Below are positions 1-8,879 of a DNA stretch of 50,518 nucleotides, in pieces; positions within the stretch are counted from its first letter, which is position 1, and each line of letters opens with the position of its first letter. The DNA is taken from positions 1-50,518 of the forward strand of contig JANQLO010000020.1 in NCBI GenBank assembly GCA_028280505.1, read 5' to 3'. The stretch is from Chromatiales bacterium. GTDB lineage: Bacteria; Pseudomonadota; Gammaproteobacteria; Chromatiales; Chromatiaceae. Under the pieces are notes generated by a model that had not been told where the DNA came from, did not search any database, and saw only the letters and a list, made by a program, of their open reading frames with translations. Position numbers and translations under genes: made by a program.

Positions 1-2
1 TC

Positions 3-200
3 ACTTGGCAGAAAGCCGCCTGCTGTGTTCGCTCAGGAAGTGGCCTGATATGCTCAGTTCCCCACATCAAACGTGGCTCACTTCTAGGGGTACGGTCAAT
101 AGGACACTGGGGAACCGGCGATCTGCAGCTGTGCCTGCGCACGCCGGCCGATTTCGAGAAGGCCAAGCCATTGATCGAGCGGTCCTACCAGGAAAACTGA
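3..200 (+). CDS. C-terminal end of a DUF5655-like protein (partial)
   Basis: The reading frame is open from the window edge to a TGA at 198-200. Its last ~35 codons read ...IGHWGTGDLQLCL..., then DFEKAKPLIERSY. This matches my recollection of the C-terminal end of DUF5655 (predicted transport/NucS-linked domain) proteins, which often sit beside type I restriction genes. The first ~30 codons do not look like that family, so a frameshift or rearrangement near 90-100 is possible. It ends 41 bp before hsdR. No function can be stated from the fragment. Confidence 0.5.
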   Translation, partial: TWQKAACCVRSGSGLICSVPHIKRGSLLGVRSIGHWGTGDLQLCLRTPADFEKAKPLIERSYQEN

Positions 201-241
201 AGCCGGGAACGGCTGGAGATCATAATAGAAGAGGGAACGAC

Positions 242-3200
242 ATGAGCATCATCGACCGTCCCCACCTCGAAGTCCATTTCGAGGACCATATCGTCCAGTA
301 CCTCACCGAGTCACTGCCCGAGGGTGAGCGCTGGCTGGCCGGTGACGCGGCGAATTACGACAGGGAGCGCGCGCTCTATCCGGAAGACGTGATCGGCTGG
401 CTACGGGAGAGCCAGCCCGAGGCCTGGGGAAAACTGGTCAAGCTGAACGGTGCCAACACCGAAAAGCGGGTGTTGGATGCCTTGGTGCGCAAGCTGGAGA
501 ACAAGAACACTGGCGGCGCCCTGGAGGTGCTGCGTCGGGGTTTCGGTATCGCGGGTGCCGCGACGCTGAAGATGAGTCAGAGCCTGCCGGAGGACGACCG
601 TAACGAGACGGTATTGGCCCAGTACCGCGCCCATCGTTTGCGCGTGGTTCGTCAGCTGAAATACAACCCTGCGCGTGAATGGTCGATCGATCTGGTGTTT
701 TTCGTTAACGGTATCCCGGTATCAACCTGGGAGTTGAAGAGCGATTTCACCCAGGCCATCGAGAATGCGGTCAATCAATACAAGTTTGATCGCTCGCCCA
801 AATCGCCCAATGGGGGCGATGAACCCCTGCTGACGTTTAAGCGGGGTGCCTTGGTCCACTTTGCCGTTTCCACCACCGAGGCGGAGATGTGTACCCGACT
901 GGCCGGAGAGAAAAGCTACTTTTTGCCCTTCAATCAAGGCAACCGTGGTGCCAAGGGGAATCCGCCCCAGCCAGAGAGTTCCGATCGATACCCGGTGGCC
1001 TATCTCTGGGAGGAGACCTTCCAGCGTGACAATCTGCTCAGGCTGATCCATCGCTTCTTCATCTTCGAGAGTATTCAGAAGGAAGATGCCAATGGTCGTC
1101 GTTACAAGCAGGAGACCATGTACTTCCCTCGCTACCATCAGTGGCAGGCGGTTACGCAATTGGACGCGGCGGTACGCAGCGAAGGCGTCGGTCAGCGTTA
1201 CCTTCTGGAGCACAGTGCCGGATCCGGCAAGACCAACACCATCGCCTGGCTATGCCATAGCCTGATTCGTATGCACGAATCGGACGGCGCAAGAAAATTC
1301 GCGTCCGTGATCGTGGTGACCGACCGCACCGTGTTGGACGATCAGCTGCGCGAGGCCATCAAGCAGATCGACCATCAAGAGGGCGTGGTTGCCGGTATCG
1401 AGCGTAGCACCGGTTATGCGGACAACGAATCCAAGAGCGCCAAACTGGCCGATGCTCTGCTTGCCGGCGTGCCCATCGTCATCGTCACCATTCAGACCTT
1501 TCCTTTTGCACTGGAGGCGATACTGCAGAATCAAAGCCTCAAGGAAAGCAATTTTGCGGTGGTGGTCGACGAGGCCCACAACTCCCAGACCGGCCAGGCC
1601 GCCAGCAAGCTGCGCGCCGCGCTGACGCTGGATAACGACGATGAGCTCGAGCAACTGTCGCCCACGGAGATCATGGCGAAGCTGCAGGATTCCCGCGAGT
1701 TTCCGGCCAATGTCTCATATTTTGCGTTCACCGCCACGCCAAAGCACACCACGCTGACCCTGTTCGGTCGCCCGGATGCCGATGGCCATCCCAGAAGCTT
1801 CCATCACTACTCCATGCGCCAGGCGATTGAAGAGGGCTTCATCCTCGACGTGCTGCAGGGATATATGCCTTACCGGGTTGCGAGAAGGTTGTCGGAAGAG
1901 GTGGAGAAGGATAAGCGGGTCGATGCCAAGCGTGCGGCTCGTGCCTTGGCGCGTTGGACCGCGCTGCACCCCAGCAATGTCGCGCAGAAGGTGGAGTTCA
2001 TTGTCGAACATTTTCGCAACAATGTGGCTGCCTTGCTGAACGAGACGGCCAAGGCGATGGTGGTTACGTCGTCCAGGGCGCAGGCGGTTGTTTTCAAGCT
2101 GGGCTTCGATAGTTATGTGAAGGATAAGGGATATGCCAATCTGCAGGCGCTGGTCGCGTTTTCGGGCAAGGTCAGCGGCAATACCGATCCGATTCCCGAA
2201 CACTATCCCGGTTTTGCTGACAAGGAGTTCTCCGAATCGAGCATGAACGATGTGCGTGGCGATCTGCGTGATGCATTCGATACGGACGACTATCAGGTGA
2301 TGATTGTCGCGAACAAGTTCCAAACCGGCTTCGACCAGCCCAGGCTATGCGCCATGTACCTGGACAAGCGGGTCTCGGGCGTCGAGGCGGTGCAGACGCT
2401 GTCGCGCCTTAACCGCACGGCGCCGGGTAAGGACAGGACATACGTCATCGACTTTGCTAACGAGCCCGATGAGATCGTCGCCGCCTTTCGTACCTACTAC
2501 GAACAGGCGGAGGTCAACGAGCCGCAGAACCTGGATGTGATCTACGAACTGAAGGATCAGCTCGATCAGTCCATGCTCTATCAGCAAACGGAAGTGGATC
2601 AGGTTGCCCAGATTCTTACCGGTGAGCTCCATGCCACTCAGGCCAGTGCCAAGTTGGTCAATGCGGTTGCTCCCGCCGTGGAACGCTTCAATGGCCGCCT
2701 TAAAGAGCTCAACGACACCATCCGGCGTTGGGAACAGGTGGTGGACAGGAAAGAACAGGAAGACGACGAGAGAGGCGCCGAGGAGGCCGAGAGCCAGCGA
2801 TCGGAGTACGCGGCCGAGCGTGATGGCCTGATGAAACTACGCGACGGTATGCGCAAGTTCGTCCGGGTCTATGAGTACATTGCCCAGGTCGTACCGTTGG
2901 GTGACCCGGAGCTGGAAAAGCTCAACCAGTTCATTCGTCTTTATGTGAAGCGGTTGAACAACGTGCCTGTCGAGGAAATCGATCTTTCCGGGCTGAAGTT
3001 AACCCACTTTGGCCTCTACAGGCGTGACGAGCCAGACACCACCTTGGGTGTTGAAGAGCCGCCGGAGCTCAAGCCCATTGCTGGCGGTATCAGTGGGGGA
3101 CGCGACCGTTCCCGTGAAAAGATCAGTGAGATCATCCATGCGTTGAATAGCCTGTTTGGTGAAGGCGTATCCGAGGCAGATCGGATCAAGCGCATGGCCA

Positions 3201-3469
3201 ACTTGCTTGCCGTTGGCGAGCAGGCGGGGCGAAATCCCACGGTTCGTAAACAGATCGATGCAGGCAACAGTGAAGAGCAGATCATGCAGGGCGGCGATCT
3301 TCAACAGGCGGTGAAAACGGCTGTGCTGGGAATGCTGGCAAGCAGCACTGACAAAGACGATGCGTCGCGGCTGTTAAAGGACCCTGAGGCAATGGCGAGC
3401 TATGCACGGTTGGTGTTCAAAGTGCTGGCTTCGGAGATATCGAAAGAGGACATGCTAGGGCTGAGTTGA
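242..3469 (+). CDS. hsdR: Type I restriction endonuclease, R subunit (HsdR)
   Basis: Motor and nuclease subunit of a type I restriction-modification complex; it cleaves unmodified DNA after ATP-driven translocation. The 1075-residue protein has an N-terminal HSDR_N nuclease region with a PD-(D/E)xK-type core (D in IDLVFF, then ELK about 15 residues later). The SF2 helicase follows: Walker A HSAGSGKT, DEAH box VVVDEAHNSQ, motif III FTATP, and motif VI QTLSRLNR. The C-terminal third is a helical, charged domain. I chose ATG 242 (MSIIDRPHLEVHFE, with GAGGGA upstream) because the frame extends further upstream without family-like sequence. hsdM and hsdS are not in the window and presumably lie to the left. 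Codon use is like the GC-rich host core. Confidence 0.93.
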   Translation: MSIIDRPHLEVHFEDHIVQYLTESLPEGERWLAGDAANYDRERALYPEDVIGWLRESQPEAWGKLVKLNGANTEKRVLDALVRKLENKNTGGALEVLRRGFGIAGAATLKMSQSLPEDDRNETVLAQYRAHRLRVVRQLKYNPAREWSIDLVFFVNGIPVSTWELKSDFTQAIENAVNQYKFDRSPKSPNGGDEPLLTFKRGALVHFAVSTTEAEMCTRLAGEKSYFLPFNQGNRGAKGNPPQPESSDRYPVAYLWEETFQRDNLLRLIHRFFIFESIQKEDANGRRYKQETMYFPRYHQWQAVTQLDAAVRSEGVGQRYLLEHSAGSGKTNTIAWLCHSLIRMHESDGARKFASVIVVTDRTVLDDQLREAIKQIDHQEGVVAGIERSTGYADNESKSAKLADALLAGVPIVIVTIQTFPFALEAILQNQSLKESNFAVVVDEAHNSQTGQAASKLRAALTLDNDDELEQLSPTEIMAKLQDSREFPANVSYFAFTATPKHTTLTLFGRPDADGHPRSFHHYSMRQAIEEGFILDVLQGYMPYRVARRLSEEVEKDKRVDAKRAARALARWTALHPSNVAQKVEFIVEHFRNNVAALLNETAKAMVVTSSRAQAVVFKLGFDSYVKDKGYANLQALVAFSGKVSGNTDPIPEHYPGFADKEFSESSMNDVRGDLRDAFDTDDYQVMIVANKFQTGFDQPRLCAMYLDKRVSGVEAVQTLSRLNRTAPGKDRTYVIDFANEPDEIVAAFRTYYEQAEVNEPQNLDVIYELKDQLDQSMLYQQTEVDQVAQILTGELHATQASAKLVNAVAPAVERFNGRLKELNDTIRRWEQVVDRKEQEDDERGAEEAESQRSEYAAERDGLMKLRDGMRKFVRVYEYIAQVVPLGDPELEKLNQFIRLYVKRLNNVPVEEIDLSGLKLTHFGLYRRDEPDTTLGVEEPPELKPIAGGISGGRDRSREKISEIIHALNSLFGEGVSEADRIKRMANLLAVGEQAGRNPTVRKQIDAGNSEEQIMQGGDLQQAVKTAVLGMLASSTDKDDASRLLKDPEAMASYARLVFKVLASEISKEDMLGLS

Positions 3470-3578
3470 CGTGAGTCGCTTCCGATCTGAATCGGGTCGC
3501 TCCGGCTTTTCGTTGGACTGGGCACGAATACTATCCTGTAGACAATGTTGATCGGTTTTACACAGAAAGGTTGAAATC

Positions 3579-3848
3579 ATGGAAACCTTCAGCGCCAGCG
3601 ATGCCAAGCGCGAGTTTGGCGAAGTGATCTTGAAGGCCCAGCAAGGTCCTGTAGGCATTAGCAAGGACGGCAAGCGGGTAGCTGTCATGATCTCGGCAAG
3701 CGCCTACGCCGAGATAGAACGGATGAGCCGAAAGTTCTCGCAACTGGCTATCGACCAAGGGCTCGAAGATGTCAAAGAGGGGCGCGTGCGTGATGGTGAG
3801 GAAACCTTGGCCCGTCTGAGAAAGTTGGTGGCGGATGCCGGGATATAG
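3579..3848 (+). CDS. Phd/YefM-family antitoxin
   Basis: An 89-residue protein that begins METFSASDAKREFGEVI, the classic Phd/YefM DNA-binding opening (x-A-R-x-x-F-x-x-hhh), followed by the KDGKRVAVMIS strand. The C-terminal helices would neutralise the toxin. AAGG lies about 9 nt before the ATG. Its 3' end overlaps the toxin frame by 14 bp, the usual antitoxin-first order. Family knowledge: these antitoxins bind their own promoter and block a ParE/RelE partner. The partner here is truncated, so the antitoxin may now be an orphan. Confidence 0.85.
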   Translation: METFSASDAKREFGEVILKAQQGPVGISKDGKRVAVMISASAYAEIERMSRKFSQLAIDQGLEDVKEGRVRDGEETLARLRKLVADAGI

Positions 3849-4134
3849 ATTTGCTCACAGCGCCGAAAAGGATTTGGCCGATATCGTTCAACACATAGTT
3901 CGAACCTGGGGTGCCGCCCAAACAAACGCTTACATCGATGGGCTCGAACAGCTGGCTGCCTCAGTCTCACATAACCCTCGCATCGGCAAACCCTGTGATC
4001 GCCTTGCTCCAGGCTTGCGGGCATTCCCGGTAGCCGCATCGAGCGGCTCACAAATTGAAAGCCTCCGGCTTTGCCGGGGGGCGGTTACTGCACATTATCA
4101 AACGGTCAACGCAGTAAGATTAAATAGGAACTAA
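3835..4134 (+). pseudogene. ParE-family toxin with replaced C-terminus
   Basis: The first ~66 residues (MPGYRFAHSAEKDLADIVQ through LAPGLRAFPV) are a good ParE/RelE-type toxin: helix hairpin, then the R..P.IG...D.L.PGLR.FP strand region. From about base 4035 the frame continues into unrelated sequence (AASSGSQIESL...) and stops at 4134. The final strands and the R-V-L-H-x-x-M-D type ending of the family are missing. The break coincides with the change to AT-rich island DNA, so I infer that insertion of the island or a linked deletion removed the toxin end. Whether the 99-residue product is active is unknown. Confidence 0.72.
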
Positions 4135-4136
4135 TC
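4118..4136. repeat. Core-site-like imperfect palindrome at the island's left edge
   Basis: GATTAAATAGGAACTAATC has 5-bp arms (GATTA/TAATC) around a spacer containing TAGGAA. That hexamer is also in the centre of the 19-bp inverted repeats at 5381 and 8861 (GATAA-spacer-TTATC). It lies just after the broken parE. It may be a related recombinase site, or a chance AT-rich palindrome. Between it and the recombinase start at 4373 I see only short palindromes, including CCAGT/ACTGG at 4345-4363, and no gene. Confidence 0.3.
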
Positions 4137-4372
4137 AATAATGGAATAGCCGAGTGACAGCTGATAGCAAGCTCGTCAAATCGTTTTCGTTGAGCGGATG
4201 GTCTAGCCGGATTTAGTAGGTCTCAAGTTCCAAAACTGTCGTCCTTACTGACGGCAATTCGTAAGGCAAAGGGTTAGAAATGAAAAGTAGGTCGATACGG
4301 TAGCAGAATAGCGACCTGGATTTTCTGCTAACCGCATGGACGCCCCAGTTATGAGACCACTGGAGCCAAATC

Positions 4373-5338
4373 GTGATTCTTTCGAAAGCCGTTGAGCGTT
4401 ATCTGTCTGCCTGTACACACATCAAAAAGCTAACTAACCACACACTAAGAGCATATGCGATCGATCTCGCCGCTTTGGAGGGTTTTGCTGGCCCCAATAA
4501 GCAGCTATCCGACTGCGACCGCGTTTTCTTTCACGACTACATTGCTTTTCTCTTTGACGAATGCAGTCTTAAAGAGGCGACTGTTAAGCGACGTATCGCG
4601 TGCGCTAAAGCGATGTTTCGTTGGCTTGAATTAGAAGATGTCTTAACGGAAAACCCATTTCATAAAATGGCGTTATCGATTCGATTACCATCAGTTCTTC
4701 CAAAAAGTCTTGCAAAAAAAGACTTGAGAAAACTGCTGCTCGCTCCGGTTAAAGCGCTTGGATTGAAAAACAGGAGTGAACTTGATCAAAAGACGGTTGC
4801 CGAGAAGTCTGGCACAAATACTGGTCACCGCCTTCTTACTGCTCTGGTCAGTATCGAAATCTTGTTCACGACTGGCATACGAGTTGGCGAGTTAACGCGA
4901 TTGACCTTGGCCGATATGGATTTGTCTGAAGGCGTCATTCGTGTTCAAGGCAAAGGGCAACGCGAACGCGTGGTTTTTCTCCCTTATTCGTACACACGAG
5001 AGTTAATTCGTAATTACCTGCTAGCAGTCAAAAGCAGAAGATCGAGTGGAGATGGCTTGCTTATCACATCACTTGGCACGCCCAGTGACACTCAGCATAT
5101 TCGTATGCTGGTCCGCGAAACAGGGGTGTTAGCTAGATTAGCTTTTAGAGTAACGCCCCACATGCTCCGTCACTCTGCTGCTACACATCTAATCGGTAAT
5201 GGTGTCGACATTCGATTCGTACAAAAATTGCTTGGCCACCAAAGCATCACAACAACTCAGATGTACACGCATGTGGTGGAAAGCACTTTGAAACGAGTTA
5301 TCGCTAAAGGACACCCGATCAAAGGGTTGGTTGCTTAG
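4373..5338 (+). CDS. Tyrosine recombinase (XerC/D-like integrase)
   Basis: A 321-residue site-specific recombinase with all catalytic residues visible: Arg170 (TTGIRVGEL), Lys194 (QGKGQRER), His263 and Arg266 (HMLRH), His289 (LGHQSITTT) and the nucleophile Tyr298 (MYTHV). Residues 1-100 form the SAM-like core-binding domain. It lacks the extra helix characteristic of integron integrases, so it is not IntI. The start is GTG 4373, with GGAG upstream. The gene is followed after 42 bp by the left copy of a 19-bp inverted repeat and then the ATP-grasp gene, so it may act on those repeats. GC and codon use are clearly lower than the hydrogenase core. Confidence 0.92.
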   Translation: MILSKAVERYLSACTHIKKLTNHTLRAYAIDLAALEGFAGPNKQLSDCDRVFFHDYIAFLFDECSLKEATVKRRIACAKAMFRWLELEDVLTENPFHKMALSIRLPSVLPKSLAKKDLRKLLLAPVKALGLKNRSELDQKTVAEKSGTNTGHRLLTALVSIEILFTTGIRVGELTRLTLADMDLSEGVIRVQGKGQRERVVFLPYSYTRELIRNYLLAVKSRRSSGDGLLITSLGTPSDTQHIRMLVRETGVLARLAFRVTPHMLRHSAATHLIGNGVDIRFVQKLLGHQSITTTQMYTHVVESTLKRVIAKGHPIKGLVA

Positions 5339-5380
5339 GTTAACTGCGCATATCTGCGTATTGATTAGATAGGTTCTTAG

Positions 5381-5399
5381 TGATAACTAGGAATTATCT
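5381..5399 (+). repeat. Left copy of perfect 19-bp inverted repeat
   Basis: TGATAACTAGGAATTATCT, repeated exactly in inverted orientation at 8861-8879. Each copy is itself an imperfect palindrome (GATAA, 7-nt centre, TTATC), the general form of a tyrosine-recombinase core site. The centre holds AGGA, which serves as ribosome binding site for the ATP-grasp gene starting 2 nt downstream at 5402. Confidence 0.9.
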
Positions 5400-5401
5400 T
5401 G

Positions 5402-6391
5402 ATGCTACCTATCCCTGATTTTCCTTATAAAAGAATCGTTCTTATAGCTGATGTGCTCGACGAAACGAGCGCAAAGCAAATCCAAGATCGGGTTGATTTG
5501 GAGCAGACTGACGCTGAAACGTTAACAGCGCTAGTTGAGGCCATTGAATCGCTCGGCCTTGATGTGCAAGTGTATTCGCATCCTAGCCAGCTCGGGCAGA
5601 ATGCTTCGATACATCGCCATGATCTTGTTTTGACCATCTTTGGTGGAACACAATCACGAAATCGCATGGCACTTACGCCCGCGGTTTCCGAAACTCATGG
5701 GATTGCTTTTGTGGGGCCAGATGCCTATGGGAGAATTATCTGCCAAGACAAAATGGTGTCTAAGGATTTGGCGCGACAGGCTGGATTCAAAGTTCCAACA
5801 CACCGTTTAGTGCGCACGAAGTTTGAGTTACCACTGAAAACTCTACCCTCACCCCGGATCGTCATTAAACCGCTATTGGAGGGCAGTTCGATAGGGCTGT
5901 CGCAGCTCAACCTCACGGATAACCTAGAAACCGCAAACGACCTTATTCGCAAGTTGATTTCTAAATTCAATCAACCTGTTTTGGTAGAGGAGTTTGTACC
6001 TGGGAAGGAAGTATCACTAAACTTCATTGAGATTGGAAAGGATGCGGAATGGGCGTTATCGGAAATTCAAGTAAAAGGAAATCCGAGCTACTTTGATAAC
6101 CATTTGTTTGATGCAAATGAAAAACTGTTTCGAAACCTCAATAGAAGTGTTGTCACAATCAATGAGCTTCTTGAGCAGCACGTCCTTAGTTCTGCAAAAG
6201 AACTTTTATCGTACATCGGAAAAATTGGGTACGGACGAATTGATGGAAAGCTCTGCAATGGAGAATTTGTTTTCCTCGAGCTAACTCCAGATGCCTGGAT
6301 ATCGCCCAAAGGAGCTTTCGCTGCCAGTTTTATCAATCTCGGAAAGACCTACGAACAGGTGATTGCTAATGTTCTGAGAACAGCGATTTAA
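5402..6391 (+). CDS. ATP-grasp enzyme, D-Ala-D-Ala ligase-like
   Basis: A 329-residue ATP-grasp protein. Visible motifs are GPDAYGRIICQDK with a following K (central ATP-binding start), VIKPLLEGSSIGLS (glycine-rich loop and lysine), LVEEFVPGKEVSLNF (adenine-binding hinge and Glu) and GYGRIDGKLCNGEFVFLELTP (metal-binding end). In D-Ala ligases the last motif is E-x-N; here it is Glu293-Leu-Thr295, so the second metal ligand is changed. The family joins a carboxylate to an amine through an acyl phosphate; the substrate is unknown. I prefer ATG 5402 over TTG 5399. The 3' end overlaps the convergent NTPase gene by 26 bp. The recombinase lies 63 bp upstream, so the two may be cotranscribed. A housekeeping Ddl role is unlikely given the setting. 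Confidence 0.8.
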   Translation: MLPIPDFPYKRIVLIADVLDETSAKQIQDRVDLEQTDAETLTALVEAIESLGLDVQVYSHPSQLGQNASIHRHDLVLTIFGGTQSRNRMALTPAVSETHGIAFVGPDAYGRIICQDKMVSKDLARQAGFKVPTHRLVRTKFELPLKTLPSPRIVIKPLLEGSSIGLSQLNLTDNLETANDLIRKLISKFNQPVLVEEFVPGKEVSLNFIEIGKDAEWALSEIQVKGNPSYFDNHLFDANEKLFRNLNRSVVTINELLEQHVLSSAKELLSYIGKIGYGRIDGKLCNGEFVFLELTPDAWISPKGAFAASFINLGKTYEQVIANVLRTAI

Positions 6392-8855
6392 TACCCTCTC
6401 TATCGATTTGCCAATGACTCAAGAAAAGGGGGTGATACTGTTTTGCGAGCATATGAGAGTATTTTCCATCTGGCGGCTCATCTGTCAGATTAAACCTATA
6501 TAACCAGTAGTCCCGGTAAATAATCGGTGGTTCATGTTCACTAGCAACTTGCTGCATTATGCGTCTTCCCTCCGCCGCCTTCCCGCAACGATCCAGGACG
6601 AAATGCGCATTGTATGCAACCCCCCAAAACACATCTCTGTCCCCGAAATCAGGAGCATTCAGAATCTTCACGGAGGCTTTAATCAGCTGATCCGCATGTT
6701 CGTGCATGTTCAGCAGGGAATTGGTAATCGCTAAGTTAGTGTTGATTACCAATTCTGAATAATCGTCTTCTACCGTCCACCTCGCCATATCAAGCAGATT
6801 TCGACACTGTTTTAGGTTTGGAGATAAAGTACTCAATTCGACTGCACCTTGATTGTTACGCGCAACATGAAGATCGCCTGCTAGTGAACTAAGTATTTTC
6901 TGCGCCACATCCACCTGATACTTGGCTGTCTCAACATCGCCAGAGCGAGTGAGATGCATGGCCGAAGCAAGCCGTGAATATGCTTCTGACGAGAAGTACC
7001 CGAGGTTTTCAAAAATAACGGCACTTTTCAGCGTATGGTGTATAACTGCTGGAAACTCTCTTACTGTTTCCATGAAACGTAATGCGTAAGCATGAAAGGG
7101 AGATTGCTCAGGGGTCGACTTGATCAAACCCTCTAGTAGTTGTTGCGCGCTCTCGGCGTCGTTGTTAGTACGTGCAATTAACGCTTCGAGTAAGACCAAA
7201 GCTGGTTCCAAATCTGAGGCAGCACTGCTAGTCCTAAGGCAGTCTAGCAATTCCTTTGCCCTGATGTGTGCCCCTGACTCGATGGCGCAATTCGCTTCGA
7301 GCAAATCGATGTAATCTGATTGTTCAGAAGCATGCGGAATTAGCTTAAGAGCTTTCTTGTACTGTCCTGTATCGTATAGAAGGTCGATAGCCCACCGAAT
7401 CAGTAGTTGCCGGTCATCATCAAACAGGATGTCATCAGATTCCACTAAAGGATAAACGGTATCGATAAGCCGCTTTGGGTTAATCGCACCACCAACCAAA
7501 CTCTCAACCTTTTTAACAAGAAGAACCAAGGCGCCAGAATCAGCTGTTACCCCGCTGAACATAAAGGCCTGCGCTACGCTCTCGATAAGAGGCACATCGC
7601 CTGGCTCGGCTTTTTCAATGTATTCTAAATAGCACTCTTTCAACGCCTTACGCGCATAAGCCAAAAAGCTAACCATCGCCGGTATGGTCTCGATTGCTTC
7701 GCTTACATCTTCATTGTCAATACGCAACTCGCCTTTTTCTGTGTGTGTGATTAAATTGTGTGTGTTGAGCAATGCATCAACGTCTGCATTTGGATCAGAG
7801 TAAGCAGTACGGGCATTAATTCGGGAGTATGCGTCAGATAAAACTGCAGAAGACAACGGTTGGATGTTGGCGTTGATCAACGCTAACAACATTCGTTGAT
7901 CGCCATTCAGAGAAATAATATGTTTCCGATATTGCTCGACCGCGTCATTCAACCAAGGACTTAAATCGTCGGAGGCGCTCTCATCACCTCCGATCGTGAC
8001 GCGATATCTAAGCTCTTCAATTGACCTGAGATTTCCATCCCATGATAGGTAATAGTCTGAGGAAAGCTCTATATCCCGATTGGTATAAAGTCGTAAAAGA
8101 TAAGTTACATGATGCGGTTTCAGCTTGAGCAACTGGTACCAGTGGAAGCGCAGCCCCAGTAAACCTTGAGCTTTGATTATTTCGTGGTGCTGTGCTCTGA
8201 ATTCGCTCTGATCAGATGTGTATTCAAAAAAAGCAAAGAAACCATTGTTCTTACGAACAACATCCAGAACAAACCGGAAGCTTACTTGATCGAAATGCTG
8301 CGCTTCCCGAAACACGAATACCGTTGAGGAAGGGTACGACTCTGATAGATATGACCTGGCGAGATCGACGGCGGGATCATTCGTACTGTTCAAAATGTTT
8401 GGTGGCGCATACTCTCCCTTCAGCAGCGTGCGTTCTGCATAGTCAACGAGTGTTTCATACCATGTCTTGAAACCTGGAGCTTTTCGATAAAGATCTCCAG
8501 TTCCGCGACTAGCAACCAGCTTGCCCCGCTTGCTTTTGAGAAAAGCACTAAATGTGGGAGTAGAAATCTCACCGGATTGAGCCGCTTTATCCAAGGCGAC
8601 AGCGCATGCTTGTGCAAAGAACCCATCGTGGATTTCCCGTTTTTCAGTTTTCCCCCGAACATCGGGGTCAACGATGACGTGATTGATGCCTAAATCCGAC
8701 AAGTTCGCGCAAAACCTGGTCATAAGTGCTGATTTGCCGTAGCCGGACGGGGCACGTAAAGCAATCGCGCAAGACTCCTTGGATTTAGGTGGCGCATGAC
8801 GCAAAAGGAAGGCAAGTTCCTCATTTCTGTTGACGAATTCAATCAGCTCAGACAA
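6366..8855 (-). CDS. Large P-loop NTPase with helical-repeat C-terminus
   Basis: An 829-residue protein. N-terminal NTPase: Walker A APSGYGKSAL (35-44), Walker B-like strand TVFVFREAQHFD (178-189) with Arg where Asp is expected, a sensor-like strand FFAFFEYTS, then a winged-helix-like lid region. This order resembles AAA_16/STAND signal-transduction NTPases. Residues ~400-800 are helical with TPR-like repeats (repeated A..LL.....P..A). No membrane segment or nuclease motif is seen. The only plausible start is TTG 8855, 11 nt after AGGAA inside the inverted repeat. It is convergent with the ATP-grasp gene. Such ATPases occur in antiphage defence and in regulation; neither is proven here. Confidence 0.75.
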   Translation of the reverse strand: MSELIEFVNRNEELAFLLRHAPPKSKESCAIALRAPSGYGKSALMTRFCANLSDLGINHVIVDPDVRGKTEKREIHDGFFAQACAVALDKAAQSGEISTPTFSAFLKSKRGKLVASRGTGDLYRKAPGFKTWYETLVDYAERTLLKGEYAPPNILNSTNDPAVDLARSYLSESYPSSTVFVFREAQHFDQVSFRFVLDVVRKNNGFFAFFEYTSDQSEFRAQHHEIIKAQGLLGLRFHWYQLLKLKPHHVTYLLRLYTNRDIELSSDYYLSWDGNLRSIEELRYRVTIGGDESASDDLSPWLNDAVEQYRKHIISLNGDQRMLLALINANIQPLSSAVLSDAYSRINARTAYSDPNADVDALLNTHNLITHTEKGELRIDNEDVSEAIETIPAMVSFLAYARKALKECYLEYIEKAEPGDVPLIESVAQAFMFSGVTADSGALVLLVKKVESLVGGAINPKRLIDTVYPLVESDDILFDDDRQLLIRWAIDLLYDTGQYKKALKLIPHASEQSDYIDLLEANCAIESGAHIRAKELLDCLRTSSAASDLEPALVLLEALIARTNNDAESAQQLLEGLIKSTPEQSPFHAYALRFMETVREFPAVIHHTLKSAVIFENLGYFSSEAYSRLASAMHLTRSGDVETAKYQVDVAQKILSSLAGDLHVARNNQGAVELSTLSPNLKQCRNLLDMARWTVEDDYSELVINTNLAITNSLLNMHEHADQLIKASVKILNAPDFGDRDVFWGVAYNAHFVLDRCGKAAEGRRIMQQVASEHEPPIIYRDYWLYRFNLTDEPPDGKYSHMLAKQYHPLFLSHWQIDREGIKSLFSEH

Positions 8856-8860
8856 TTTCG

Positions 8861-8879
8861 AGATAATTCCTAGTTATCA
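8861..8879 (-). repeat. Right copy of perfect 19-bp inverted repeat
   Basis: Exact reverse complement of 5381-5399, 5 nt upstream of the TTG start of the NTPase gene and supplying its AGGA ribosome binding site. The two copies therefore enclose exactly the convergent ATP-grasp/NTPase pair (about 3.48 kb) and nothing else. Confidence 0.9.

Noticed and set aside
4373-5338. Considered as the integron integrase for the cassette array
   Set aside because: It lacks the IntI-specific extra helix, lies 41 kb away, and is not next to an attI-like site.
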